Positions 37,446 to 45,738 of a stretch of DNA of 64,000 bases are shown here, piece after piece. The translations under genes and the position numbers were made by a program. The notes beneath the pieces are model-generated. The model ran no database searches and was not told where the DNA came from. It saw only the letters and a program-made list of their open reading frames with translations. How positions within the stretch are numbered: the stretch's first letter is position 1; every line of letters starts with the position of its first letter. The DNA lies in NCBI GenBank assembly GCA_021776615.1, contig JAJFFO010000020.1:96850-160849 (forward strand). The letters run 5' to 3'. Source of the DNA: Robiginitomaculum sp. GTDB lineage: Bacteria > Pseudomonadota > Alphaproteobacteria > Caulobacterales > Maricaulaceae.

Positions 37446-38862
37446 ACCATCGGCAAAGTCCTTATTTGACAAGGTCTGGGAGCGTCATCTGGTGTGCCCG
37501 CAAACACCCGAACAACCGGCGGTCCTGTATATAGACCGTCATTTGGTGCACGAGGTTACCTCGCCGCAAGCCTTTACCGCGCTGAAGGAGCGCGGCCTAA
37601 ATGTTCATGCGCCGCAGCGCACATTTGCCACCATGGACCATTCCACGCCGACAATCCCATTCGGGCCTGACGGCCAGCCGGTTTATGCCAGTGAGGATAC
37701 CAAAGCCCAAGTGCAGGCCTTGCAAGATAATTGCAACGATTTTGGTATTGAGCTGTTCGGTTGGGACAGTCCAAACCGCGGCGTTATACACGTTATGGCG
37801 CCTGAACTGGGCCTGACTTTGCCGGGCATGACGATTGTCTGCGGCGACAGTCATACGGCCACCCATGGGGCATTTGGGGCGTTGGCATTTGGCATTGGCA
37901 CCACCGAAGTCAGCCATGTGCTCGCCACCCAATGCTTGTTGCAAAACAAGCCAAAATCCATGCGGGTTACGATTCACGGACGTCTTAATGCCGGCGTGAG
38001 CGCCAAGGATATGGCGTTGGCAGTGATTGCCAAGCTTGGCTCTGGCGGCGGCACCGGGCATGTCATTGAATATGCTGGTGAAGCAGTGCGCTCGCTTGGC
38101 ATGGAAGAGCGCATGACGCTTTGCAATATGACGATTGAAGCGGGTGCCCGGGCAGGCATGATTGCGCCGGACGCCGTCACTTTTGGCTGGCTTGATCGAC
38201 GCGAACATGCCCCCAAAGCCGATGAATGGCTCAAAGCCGTTGAAGAATGGCGGCAATTACGTAGCGATGATGATGCCGTGTTTGATGCCGAAATTGCATT
38301 GGAGGCGCGCCTTATTGCGCCGATGATTACCTATGGACCATCGCCGGATTTGGCCATGCGGGTCGATGGGATAACCCCAACGCCTGATGACGAAATTGGG
38401 CGTAACGGTTTGGATTATATGGGCTTTACGGCTGGCCGCCCGGTGATGGGACAAAAGGTTGATGTGGTGTTTATCGGCAGCTGCACTAATGGCCGCCTTG
38501 GCGATTTGCGCGACGCGGCGCGGGTGCTGCGCGGTCGGCAGGTGCACAAGGACGTACGCATGTTGGTGGTGCCGGGTTCCGAACAGGTGCGCCGTGCTGC
38601 CGAAGCCGAGGGATTGCATGAGGTGTTCGAAGCCGCCGGGGCGCAATGGCGCTTGCCCGGTTGTTCCATGTGCATCGCCATGAATGGCGATATGGCCAAG
38701 TCCGGCGAGTTGGTGGTTTCCACTTCGAACCGCAATTTTGAAGGTCGACAAGGCAAGGGCGCACGCACGGTTTTGTCTTCGCCCGCTACCGCCGCGGCAA
38801 GCGCTGTGTGGGGTGAAATTGCTGACCCACGACCATTTATGGAGACCCCTTGTGTTGCTTGA
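37435..38862 (+). CDS. leuC: 3-isopropylmalate dehydratase, large subunit
   Basis: 475 aa aconitase-family subunit. [12 protein letters not shown] is the start of the family; [20 protein letters not shown] holds the active-site residues; the 4Fe-4S ligands are in [13 protein letters not shown] and [11 protein letters not shown]. With LeuD it isomerises 2- to 3-isopropylmalate. AGGAGG lies nine bases before the ATG and the gene begins inside ilvE. Full length. Confidence 0.96.
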   Translation: MSLKPSAKSLFDKVWERHLVCPQTPEQPAVLYIDRHLVHEVTSPQAFTALKERGLNVHAPQRTFATMDHSTPTIPFGPDGQPVYASEDTKAQVQALQDNCNDFGIELFGWDSPNRGVIHVMAPELGLTLPGMTIVCGDSHTATHGAFGALAFGIGTTEVSHVLATQCLLQNKPKSMRVTIHGRLNAGVSAKDMALAVIAKLGSGGGTGHVIEYAGEAVRSLGMEERMTLCNMTIEAGARAGMIAPDAVTFGWLDRREHAPKADEWLKAVEEWRQLRSDDDAVFDAEIALEARLIAPMITYGPSPDLAMRVDGITPTPDDEIGRNGLDYMGFTAGRPVMGQKVDVVFIGSCTNGRLGDLRDAARVLRGRQVHKDVRMLVVPGSEQVRRAAEAEGLHEVFEAAGAQWRLPGCSMCIAMNGDMAKSGELVVSTSNRNFEGRQGKGARTVLSSPATAAASAVWGEIADPRPFMETPCVA

Positions 38863-39433
38863 AAAATTTAAACATTTGCAATCCAAAACCTTGGTTTTGC
38901 CCGATGCAAACATTGATACCGACCAAATCATCCCGGCGCGTTTTTTAACGACAACCAGCCGCAAAGGCCTTGGCCGCGCGGCGTTTTACGATTGGCGCTT
39001 TGACGAGGCTGGCATGCCGCGTAATTCTGACCCATTTGCCGGTAAAGACCCGCTCGCGCACCAAATATTGGTTGGCGGGCCGAATTTTGGTTGCGGCTCT
39101 TCGCGCGAACATGCGCCATGGGCGCTCGCTGATTTTGGTTTTCGGGCGGTGGTCAGCACCAAAATTGCCGATATTTTCAAAAGCAATGCCTTGAAAAACG
39201 GCATTTTACCCGTTGAAGTTGATGCTGATACCCATGCCGACTTGCTGGCCTGCCCGGGGGCGGAAGTGATTATCAATCTGCAAGACTTACAAATCGAAAG
39301 ACTAGGTGTGTGGAAACAGTCTTTCCAAATTGATGCTTTTGGCCGCCGCTGCCTGCTAGAGGGGGTCGACCCGCTCAGGTTTTTGCAGGGCTGCGCCGAG
39401 CAAATTGCCCAATTCGAGGCTAAATACGCATGA
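38852..39433 (+). CDS. leuD: 3-isopropylmalate dehydratase, small subunit
   Basis: 193 aa. [14 protein letters not shown] and [14 protein letters not shown] are the substrate-site signatures of the swivelling subunit. The annotated frame extends upstream inside leuC; GTG at 38852, with GGAG seven bases upstream, gives the usual N-terminus [11 protein letters not shown]. The gene overlaps leuC by 11 bases and leuB by 4 (ATGA). Confidence 0.95.
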   Translation: MLLEKFKHLQSKTLVLPDANIDTDQIIPARFLTTTSRKGLGRAAFYDWRFDEAGMPRNSDPFAGKDPLAHQILVGGPNFGCGSSREHAPWALADFGFRAVVSTKIADIFKSNALKNGILPVEVDADTHADLLACPGAEVIINLQDLQIERLGVWKQSFQIDAFGRRCLLEGVDPLRFLQGCAEQIAQFEAKYA

Positions 39434-40476
39434 GCCATAAAATCGTTGTCCTACCCGGCGACGGGGTCGGCCCGGAAGTCGTTGATGGCGCGGTGCAGGC
39501 GTTGGTAGTCGCGGCTGATAAATTTGGACTGGCATTGGAATTCGATGCTTTACCCTTTGGTGGCGCCGCGATTGATGAATATGGCGAGCCATTGCCGCCC
39601 CATACTTTGGTGGCCTGCAAGAATGCCAGCGCGATTTTGTTGGGCGCTGTCGGTGGTCCGCAATGGGATGGCGGTGAACAGCGACCGGAGGCGGGGCTTT
39701 TGGGCTTGCGCTCGGCCTTGAACCTGTTTGCCAATCTGCGGCCCGTTAATGTGCATCCGGCATTGGCCGAGCATTCCCCTTTGCGCGCGGAGCGGGTGAA
39801 GGATGTGGATATCCTGATCCTGCGCGAACTCACCGGCGGGCTGTATTTTGGGCAAAAGCGCCGTGATGGCGACACCGCCAGTGATGTATGCAGTTATTCG
39901 CGCGATGAGATTATTCGGGCGGCACGAGTGGCGTTTACGGCCGCGCGCCGCCGCCGTCGACACGTTACGTCGATTGACAAGGCCAATGTGCTCGAAACCA
40001 GTCGGTTGTGGCGCGAAACCGTAAGTGCGTTGCATGAAGCGGATTATGCCGATGTGGAATTGCGCCATGAATTGGTGGATTCGGCGGCGATGAAGTTGAT
40101 TACCTCGCCGGGCAGCTATGACGTGGTGCTGACCGAGAACTTATTTGGCGATATTTTGAGCGATGAATGTTCAGTGCTGGCGGGCTCCATAGGCCTTCTT
40201 GGCTCAGCGTCCCTCGGCAGTTCTGCCTTGGGGCTTTACGAGCCTATACACGGCTCCGCCCCGGATATTGCTGGCCAGAATATTGCCAACCCCATTGGTG
40301 CCATTGCCAGCGCCGCCATGCTGTTGCGCCACAGCCTGAACGCTCCCAAAGCGGCGCAGGCGATTGATGACGCGATTTACAATGTCCTTCAGGAAGGGGC
40401 GCGCACGCGTGATTTGGGTGGTACGTTAAGTTGCACGCAAATGATTGCAAAAATTATCGCCCACATTCGGCAATGA
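39430..40476 (+). CDS. leuB: 3-isopropylmalate dehydrogenase
   Basis: 348 aa. GDGVGPEVVDGAVQAL at the N-terminus, LRELTGGLYFGQKR (substrate Arg/Tyr), DKANVLETSRLW, ENLFGDILSDECSVLAGSIG (metal Asp) and GSAPDIAGQNIANPIG (NAD site). It oxidises and decarboxylates 3-isopropylmalate to 2-ketoisocaproate. Last gene of the ilv-leu unit; the SLC13 gene converges on it with 12 bases between the stops, and I see no terminator hairpin there. Confidence 0.96.
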   Translation: MSHKIVVLPGDGVGPEVVDGAVQALVVAADKFGLALEFDALPFGGAAIDEYGEPLPPHTLVACKNASAILLGAVGGPQWDGGEQRPEAGLLGLRSALNLFANLRPVNVHPALAEHSPLRAERVKDVDILILRELTGGLYFGQKRRDGDTASDVCSYSRDEIIRAARVAFTAARRRRRHVTSIDKANVLETSRLWRETVSALHEADYADVELRHELVDSAAMKLITSPGSYDVVLTENLFGDILSDECSVLAGSIGLLGSASLGSSALGLYEPIHGSAPDIAGQNIANPIGAIASAAMLLRHSLNAPKAAQAIDDAIYNVLQEGARTRDLGGTLSCTQMIAKIIAHIRQ

Positions 40477-40488
40477 TCGGAATTTGCT

Positions 40489-41940
40489 CTAGCCAAAAAT
40501 TTGCGGCACCAAAACCAAACCGACACCAAATAGCAAAACAATGGCGATCAGATTAAGCAATAATCCGGCGCGGGCCATTTGCGGCACTGACACAAGGTTT
40601 GAGCTAAAAGCGATGGCATTCGGCGCCGTGGCGATCGGCAACATGAAGGCGCAACTCGCGGCCAGAGTTACTGGCACGACCAGCAGCAATACGTCCTGAT
40701 CAAGGCGTAAGGCCAGCGCCGCCATAACCGGCAAAAATGTGGCGGTAGTGGCCATATTGCTCGTCAGTTCGGTGAGGAAAATAACCAGGGTGATCGCTGC
40801 CAGAACCAAAGCTGCAAAATGCACGGCGCTTAGCCCGGCCAACGAATTGCCCAGCCATTCAGCAAGCCCCGAGCTTGATACTGCCGCGGCCAGACTAAGT
40901 CCGCCGCCAAACATCAGCAAAATGCCCCACGGCAAGCGTGCAGCCTGTTCCCAGGTTAGTAAAACCCGTTGCGTTTTATTGCCGCTGGGCACGACAAATA
41001 CCAAAACTGCCGCCGCCAGTGCAATGCCGGCATCGCTCAAGCCATTAAGGCCGGTAATTTCGGCAATGGGTTTTCGAAATGCCCAGCTTAATGCCAGCAG
41101 GCAAAAGATCGTGCCAATGCGAACTTCTGGCACGGTTATCGGCCCTAAATCCAATCGTAGCTTATTTATATGCTCTGTTGTTTTAGTGGTTGCGGAAAAG
41201 GTCACCGGGTAGGCAAAGCGGGTCAGGATAAGCCAGCACACCGGCAACAGGGTCAGACTGACGGGAATGCCGACCATCATCCATTGGGCAAAGCCAATTT
41301 TATAGCCGAAATTTTCGTCCATGAATCCCAGCAGCATGCCGTTTGGCGGTGTGCCAATAATCGTGGCAACGCCGCCAATGGTGGCGCCATAGGCAAGCCC
41401 CAGCACCATGGTAATCGCGAAATTGCGTTTTTGAATATCCGAAAGTTCGGGCATGGATTGGTGAACCACGGCGATAATGGAAACCGCAATTGGTAATAAC
41501 ATCAACGTGGTAGCGGTGTTGGACATCCACATACTAATCAGCCCGGCGGCCAGCATGATGCTGCCGACCAATCCGCGCGCATGGGTTCCGGCGAGGCGAA
41601 AAATGCTCAGGGCAATGCGCTTGTGCAAATTCCAGCGCTCAATGGTCAATGCGACAATAAAGCCCCCCAGAAACAGAAAAATAATCGGGCTGGCATAGGG
41701 TTTGGCAGTGGTGCGAATGTTATCGACACCAAGCAGCGGGAAGAAAATCAGCGGCAAGAGTGCGGTAACGGCAAATGGCACGGCTTCTGTCGCCCACCAA
41801 ATCGCCATCCATGCGGCAATGGCGGCGGTGCGTTGCCCGGCAGAACCCAAATCGTCGGGCGCAAACAAGACGCCAAGAAGGAGTGCAGCCACGGGTCCGG
41901 CAATCAAGCCGATGGTTTGGTAGAGTTTGCGTTCGTGCAT
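40489..41940 (-). CDS. SLC13/DASS-family sodium-coupled anion carrier
   Basis: 483 aa with about 11-12 membrane segments. Family signatures: SNTATTLMLLPIAVSI and TELTSNMATTATFLPVMAALAL, the two Ser-Asn-Thr substrate/sodium loops of divalent anion/sodium symporters, and GTPPNGMLLG. Substrates in the family are C4-dicarboxylates, citrate or sulfate; which one cannot be read. No strong ribosome site precedes the ATG. It is a distant paralogue of the carrier at 50570. The DUF885 lipoprotein lies upstream on the same strand, about 110 bases away in the other direction of reading. Confidence 0.88.
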   Translation of the reverse strand: MHERKLYQTIGLIAGPVAALLLGVLFAPDDLGSAGQRTAAIAAWMAIWWATEAVPFAVTALLPLIFFPLLGVDNIRTTAKPYASPIIFLFLGGFIVALTIERWNLHKRIALSIFRLAGTHARGLVGSIMLAAGLISMWMSNTATTLMLLPIAVSIIAVVHQSMPELSDIQKRNFAITMVLGLAYGATIGGVATIIGTPPNGMLLGFMDENFGYKIGFAQWMMVGIPVSLTLLPVCWLILTRFAYPVTFSATTKTTEHINKLRLDLGPITVPEVRIGTIFCLLALSWAFRKPIAEITGLNGLSDAGIALAAAVLVFVVPSGNKTQRVLLTWEQAARLPWGILLMFGGGLSLAAAVSSSGLAEWLGNSLAGLSAVHFAALVLAAITLVIFLTELTSNMATTATFLPVMAALALRLDQDVLLLVVPVTLAASCAFMLPIATAPNAIAFSSNLVSVPQMARAGLLLNLIAIVLLFGVGLVLVPQIFG

Positions 41941-42050
41941 TGGGGAATTTACCGCTTCTTGGCGTTGATGCGCGCTCTTATGAGGCTATGCCGCTTTCAA
42001 ATAGGCCTGACCGCCTTAAGTCCAAGGCGATCAGGCTCGTTGTAAAGTGC

Positions 42051-43919
42051 TTATCCAGCCTGAACGCTGGCAATCCAATCGTCAACACGACGCTCCAAAA
42101 TCTGCAATGGCAAAGCGCCGCCACCCAGAACCGTGTCATGAAAAGCGCGAATGTCGAATTTATCGCCAAGGGCAGCTTCGGCCTTGCGGCGCAATTCCTG
42201 TATTTTCAACATGCCAATTTTATAGCTGGTTGCTTGTCCGGGCAGCACCAAATAACGGCGTACTTCCGACCGGGCTGTTGCTTCAGGGGCCGCGGTGTTG
42301 GCAAGAAAATACGTAACCGCTTGTTCTTCGGTCCAGCCTTTGGCGTGCATGCCGGTGTCGACGACAAGGCGGATAGCGCGCCAGATCTCGGAGCCAAGTC
42401 GGCCGAATTCTGATAACGGGTCCAGATAGGTTTCCGGCATTTCTTTGGCCAGCCATTCAGAATACAGACCCCAGCCTTCGCTATAGGCGGTAAAACCGGC
42501 CTGCGTGCGGAAAGTTGGCACAGCCTCCAACTCTTGCGCAATTGAGATTTGCATATGGTGGCCCGGCAGGCCCTCATGATAGGCAATGACTTCCAATTCG
42601 CGCTTGGGCATGGCGGTCATGTCAGAGAGGTGGGCGTAGTAAATGCCGGGGCGTGATCCATCCGGCGTGCCGCCAAAATAATGTTGCGCCGCGCCGTCTT
42701 GCTCGCGAAACGGCTCCACCCGTTTTACTTCCAGATCGGCCTTCGGCAAAATGCCAAAATAGTTAGGCAATTGGGCTTTGATCTTGTCGATTGCTGCGGT
42801 TGCATCAACGATATAGCCCTCGCGCCCTTCATCGTCATTGGGATAATAGAGGCGTTGGTCTTCTTTGGTTTCGCGCAGGAAAGTGAAGAATTCGGCCAAG
42901 CTTCCTCCGAAGCCAAACTCGTCCCGAACGGCCTCCATTTCGCCGCGCAGCCGTGTGACTTCTTTAAGGCCAATCTCATGAATTTCATCGGCGGTAAGGT
43001 CGGTCGTCGTTTGGTTGGCCAGGCGCTCATTATAGTAATTCAGGCCGTTCGGCAGGGCGCTTACCCCTTTTGCGTCCGGTGTAGCATTGCCCTGATCGGC
43101 CTTTTGCCATTCGATTAATCGCGCATAGGCTGGCTGCCATTTGCTGATTAGAGCCTCACGAATGTCGGCCAGCAATTTTTGTGCACCTTCGTCGTCAATC
43201 TTGTCGCTTTCTTGCAAGGCTTCGAGCTTGCTTTTGGCATCTGCCCAGATGGCGCTATCAAAATCGCTATCGTCAAATGGTTGGCCGGAGATGATTTTCC
43301 CGGCCTCGATAATGACCTGTTCGAAGGCGAAATATGGCGGCCGTACGCCGGTTTCGGCGTTCATTTTGGACAATGTTACAAGTTGGTCGAGGCCATGAGC
43401 AGAGCCGGTAATACGGGCAAGGTAATTTTCCATATCCTGCGCTTCTTCAACCCGGTGAAAAGCAATCAAAAGCTGTGGAAAGAAGCCGTGGACGGCACCC
43501 ATTTGCTCGAACACATAGCCATTGGTGCGAAAAGGGAGCGATGCTTCATCCTGTTCGGCCTGGTAGATCCAGATATCGTAAGAGGTTTTGGCTTCCGCCG
43601 TTAGCTTGTCATAGTCAAAATTTGCTCGCAGGTCGGCGACGCTTTCGCGGGTCCATTCCAGTTCCGCATCTTGGGCCTCGATTGAGAAATCATCAATTTT
43701 GTCCTGATTGGTGTCGCGGCCTAAAAAGGTTTGTTGGATCGGGCTTAGTGCCACTTGCTCTTCATACTTCACTTCAAACCAAGCGTTCAGGCGGTCGGTT
43801 TCGGCCTGCACCATGTCGGTGGAATACTCGACCGCAGCTTCAGGCGTTGGCGTTGTAGTTGTTGGACCGCAGGCGGTCAGGACAAAAATGGTGGCTAAGG
43901 CAGTTAAACTCGCGCGCAT
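42051..43919 (-). CDS. DUF885-family putative metallopeptidase, lipoprotein
   Basis: 622 aa. Lipoprotein signal (MRASLTALATIFVLTACG, Cys about residue 17) and a Thr/Pro linker. DUF885 hallmarks: IAYHEGLPGHHMQ (HExxxGH zinc-like motif near residue 455) and GWGLYSEWL. Family members are thought to be peptidases of the outer periplasm; the substrate is unknown. The open frame starts 13 codons earlier, but ATG 43919 with AGAGAG upstream gives the proper signal peptide. Together with the M2, M20, PepN and DegP genes it adds to a marked peptidase content. Confidence 0.9.
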   Translation of the reverse strand: MRASLTALATIFVLTACGPTTTTPTPEAAVEYSTDMVQAETDRLNAWFEVKYEEQVALSPIQQTFLGRDTNQDKIDDFSIEAQDAELEWTRESVADLRANFDYDKLTAEAKTSYDIWIYQAEQDEASLPFRTNGYVFEQMGAVHGFFPQLLIAFHRVEEAQDMENYLARITGSAHGLDQLVTLSKMNAETGVRPPYFAFEQVIIEAGKIISGQPFDDSDFDSAIWADAKSKLEALQESDKIDDEGAQKLLADIREALISKWQPAYARLIEWQKADQGNATPDAKGVSALPNGLNYYNERLANQTTTDLTADEIHEIGLKEVTRLRGEMEAVRDEFGFGGSLAEFFTFLRETKEDQRLYYPNDDEGREGYIVDATAAIDKIKAQLPNYFGILPKADLEVKRVEPFREQDGAAQHYFGGTPDGSRPGIYYAHLSDMTAMPKRELEVIAYHEGLPGHHMQISIAQELEAVPTFRTQAGFTAYSEGWGLYSEWLAKEMPETYLDPLSEFGRLGSEIWRAIRLVVDTGMHAKGWTEEQAVTYFLANTAAPEATARSEVRRYLVLPGQATSYKIGMLKIQELRRKAEAALGDKFDIRAFHDTVLGGGALPLQILERRVDDWIASVQAG

Positions 43920-44122
43920 GGACTCTCTCTTGTTCAGCAAATCATCAATAAGCGGCAAAGAGCAGGTTTTTTAAAAAGCTGCAAGCGGTAGGGCATTTTT
44001 GTAATGAGCGTGCAGGGCTTGGACGACTCACATGCTTCTAGAAAAGTTGAGGGTCGGCGGCGGGTTAGCTTTCTGGAAAAATCAACTGGTCAATTTGTAG
44101 CATAGCAAGGCGTTTTCGCGCA

Positions 44123-44131
44123 TGTTATAAT
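44123..44131 (+). promoter_or_regulatory. Extended -10 promoter of the five-gene exported-protein operon
   Basis: TGTTATAAT is an extended -10 element with consensus hexamer. It would start RNA near 44138, about 25 bases before the ATG at 44163. No good -35 is seen. It is the only promoter-like element I see before the operon that runs to 49246. Confidence 0.5.
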
Positions 44132-44162
44132 TGATTTTTGCACATTAATGTTTGGGGATAAA

Positions 44163-44894
44163 ATGTTGCGATTCACACGAGCATTCCTCTCGTATGGCTT
44201 TCTTGCATTGGCACTTTTGTTGCTATCACCAATTGCCGTGGACGGTGTAGGCGGAGGCGGTGCGGCCTATGCCAAGGGTGACAAGGCTAAAAAAATTAAA
44301 GCTCCCAAGGCAAAAAAACGGCCCAGCCTGTCCTTTCGCCCGGAAGTTTCACGCCAATCTATAAAATATGCCGGCAAGGTTGGGGTTTTGCATTTTCGAG
44401 ACCGGCGTGGTTTTAAGTTTTTTGGCGGGTCGGATGAGTTCTTTGCCGAACCGACCATGGAGGCGCTTAATAATGCGCTGTATCTGGGCGTTAAATCCGG
44501 CCGCGCCTTTGCGCAGGTTGTCGAAATACCCATGGAGCCAAAGGCGAGAATCACTCGCGACGAGTTGAAGATTATAGCAGGCCAATATGGCGTAGATTAT
44601 ATTTTACTGAATGATTTGACTATCTTCACCATGTTGCGGGAGAAGATTGCCGCCAAGAAAAAGGGCCTTGATTTTACTATTAAAGTTCGTTTTGGGGTTT
44701 TTAGTCAGCTTATAGACCCGCAAAGCGGTGCGATTTTATGGGCAGAGCCGGTAGTGCGCGAAATGGGCCAACTTAATGCCCAGAAAAAAGTCAAAGCCAA
44801 CGCCTATGGCGATAGCGCCCGCGCGGCGGTGAAAGCCGGACTGGCCGACATGTCGGCCTCCATACACGCCATCGGTCTGGAGGTGCGCCAATGA
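44163..44894 (+). CDS. Exported protein, CsgG/LpoB-like fold possible; first gene of the toxin-like operon
   Basis: 243 aa. Signal or anchor about residues 4-28 with a Gly-rich stretch, then a Lys-rich segment (AKGDKAKKIKAPKAKKRP). The body (about residues 65-240) has VGVLHFRDRRG, TMEALNNALYLGVKSG, DELKIIAGQYGVDYILL and SQLIDPQSGAILWAEP, a pattern like the periplasmic domain of CsgG, LpoB and related envelope proteins that make a Rossmann-like alpha/beta fold. I do not claim a family. ATG 44163 follows GGGGA; an earlier ATG at 44148 lies too close to the promoter start. Its stop overlaps the next ATG (ATGA). Confidence 0.7.
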   Translation: MLRFTRAFLSYGFLALALLLLSPIAVDGVGGGGAAYAKGDKAKKIKAPKAKKRPSLSFRPEVSRQSIKYAGKVGVLHFRDRRGFKFFGGSDEFFAEPTMEALNNALYLGVKSGRAFAQVVEIPMEPKARITRDELKIIAGQYGVDYILLNDLTIFTMLREKIAAKKKGLDFTIKVRFGVFSQLIDPQSGAILWAEPVVREMGQLNAQKKVKANAYGDSARAAVKAGLADMSASIHAIGLEVRQ

Positions 44895-45469
44895 AAAATA
44901 TGATGCTGTTTGTCGCCGCTTTGCTTATGGCGCTGTCGGTTGCGCCATCGGTGCACGCCAAAGACAAGTTTTTGAAATCAAAGGGCCAGCAGATAAATTA
45001 TCGTGAGGCAAATATGTATGCCAGCCAAGCGGAAAAACGCGATATTATTGTCGGGGCGGAATTCCTATCCAAAGATCAACAAAAGCGGTTGCTTGGCAAT
45101 AAGATCGACAAATTTGCCGTGGTTGAAACGGCAATTACCAATAATAGCCGCTTCCGCCTTTATGTGAATAGCTTGCAGTTTATGGGCGCTGGCGGCGGCG
45201 CGGCGCTCAGCATGGTTGGGTTGGATGAAGTAGCGAAAGTTAATGGCCCATCGGGCAGCGGCAATAAAAACGCCATGCAATTGTCGATATTGCGCAATAA
45301 TCTGATCGACAAAAGCCTGCAAGCCATCGTCATCTTGCCGGGCGAAACGGTTCAGGGGTTGGTGTTTTTGCGCGAAAAAGAGCGAGGCGCATCACTTGAA
45401 TTAAAAGTCGATATGCAAAACCTTAAACGACTGGTTTATCTCGACATTGCGGTACCGCTGAGCCAATGA
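44891..45469 (+). CDS. Exported protein of unknown function
   Basis: 192 aa with a clean signal peptide (MKNMMLFVAALLMALSVAPSVHA). The mature part is alternating strand and turn with no Cys; INYREANMYASQAEKRDIIVG, FAVVETAITNNSRFRLYV and VILPGETVQGLVFLRE suggest a beta-sandwich like those of periplasmic binding or chaperone domains (immunoglobulin-like repeats such as DUF4352/FxLYD have a similar T-N-N-S-x-F pattern). I do not recognise a family. Both its ends overlap neighbours by ATGA, so it is translated together with the CsgG/LpoB-like gene and the small membrane protein. Confidence 0.7.
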   Translation: MKNMMLFVAALLMALSVAPSVHAKDKFLKSKGQQINYREANMYASQAEKRDIIVGAEFLSKDQQKRLLGNKIDKFAVVETAITNNSRFRLYVNSLQFMGAGGGAALSMVGLDEVAKVNGPSGSGNKNAMQLSILRNNLIDKSLQAIVILPGETVQGLVFLREKERGASLELKVDMQNLKRLVYLDIAVPLSQ

Positions 45470-45738
45470 GTGAAGAACAAACAAACCCCGGCCCTGTAAG
45501 GCATGCCGCGTGGAAACAAATGCTTGGCATGACGGTTTATCTTGGTGCCTGTGTCTTGGGATATCATTTGTTGAACGCAACCAACCTTAGCCGGAATGTT
45601 TTGCAAAATGGACCGAGCATTGCTTTGGCCCTTGGTTTGATGTTTTCAGCGTGGCGATACGGGGTTTTGTCACCAGCAATAGGAACGTTTGTTGGCTGGG
45701 TTCTCCTTGGCGTAATCGCCGCTTACACATTGGGATGA
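45466..45738 (+). CDS. Small inner-membrane protein, three segments
   Basis: 90 aa with three predicted membrane helices (about residues 19-38, 48-65 and 68-89) after a short charged N-terminus. No recognised family. The ATGA overlaps on both sides tie it to the exported proteins, so it could be an anchor, a translocation helper or an immunity-like membrane protein for the large secreted protein encoded next; this is inference from position only. Confidence 0.7.
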   Translation: MSEEQTNPGPVRHAAWKQMLGMTVYLGACVLGYHLLNATNLSRNVLQNGPSIALALGLMFSAWRYGVLSPAIGTFVGWVLLGVIAAYTLG

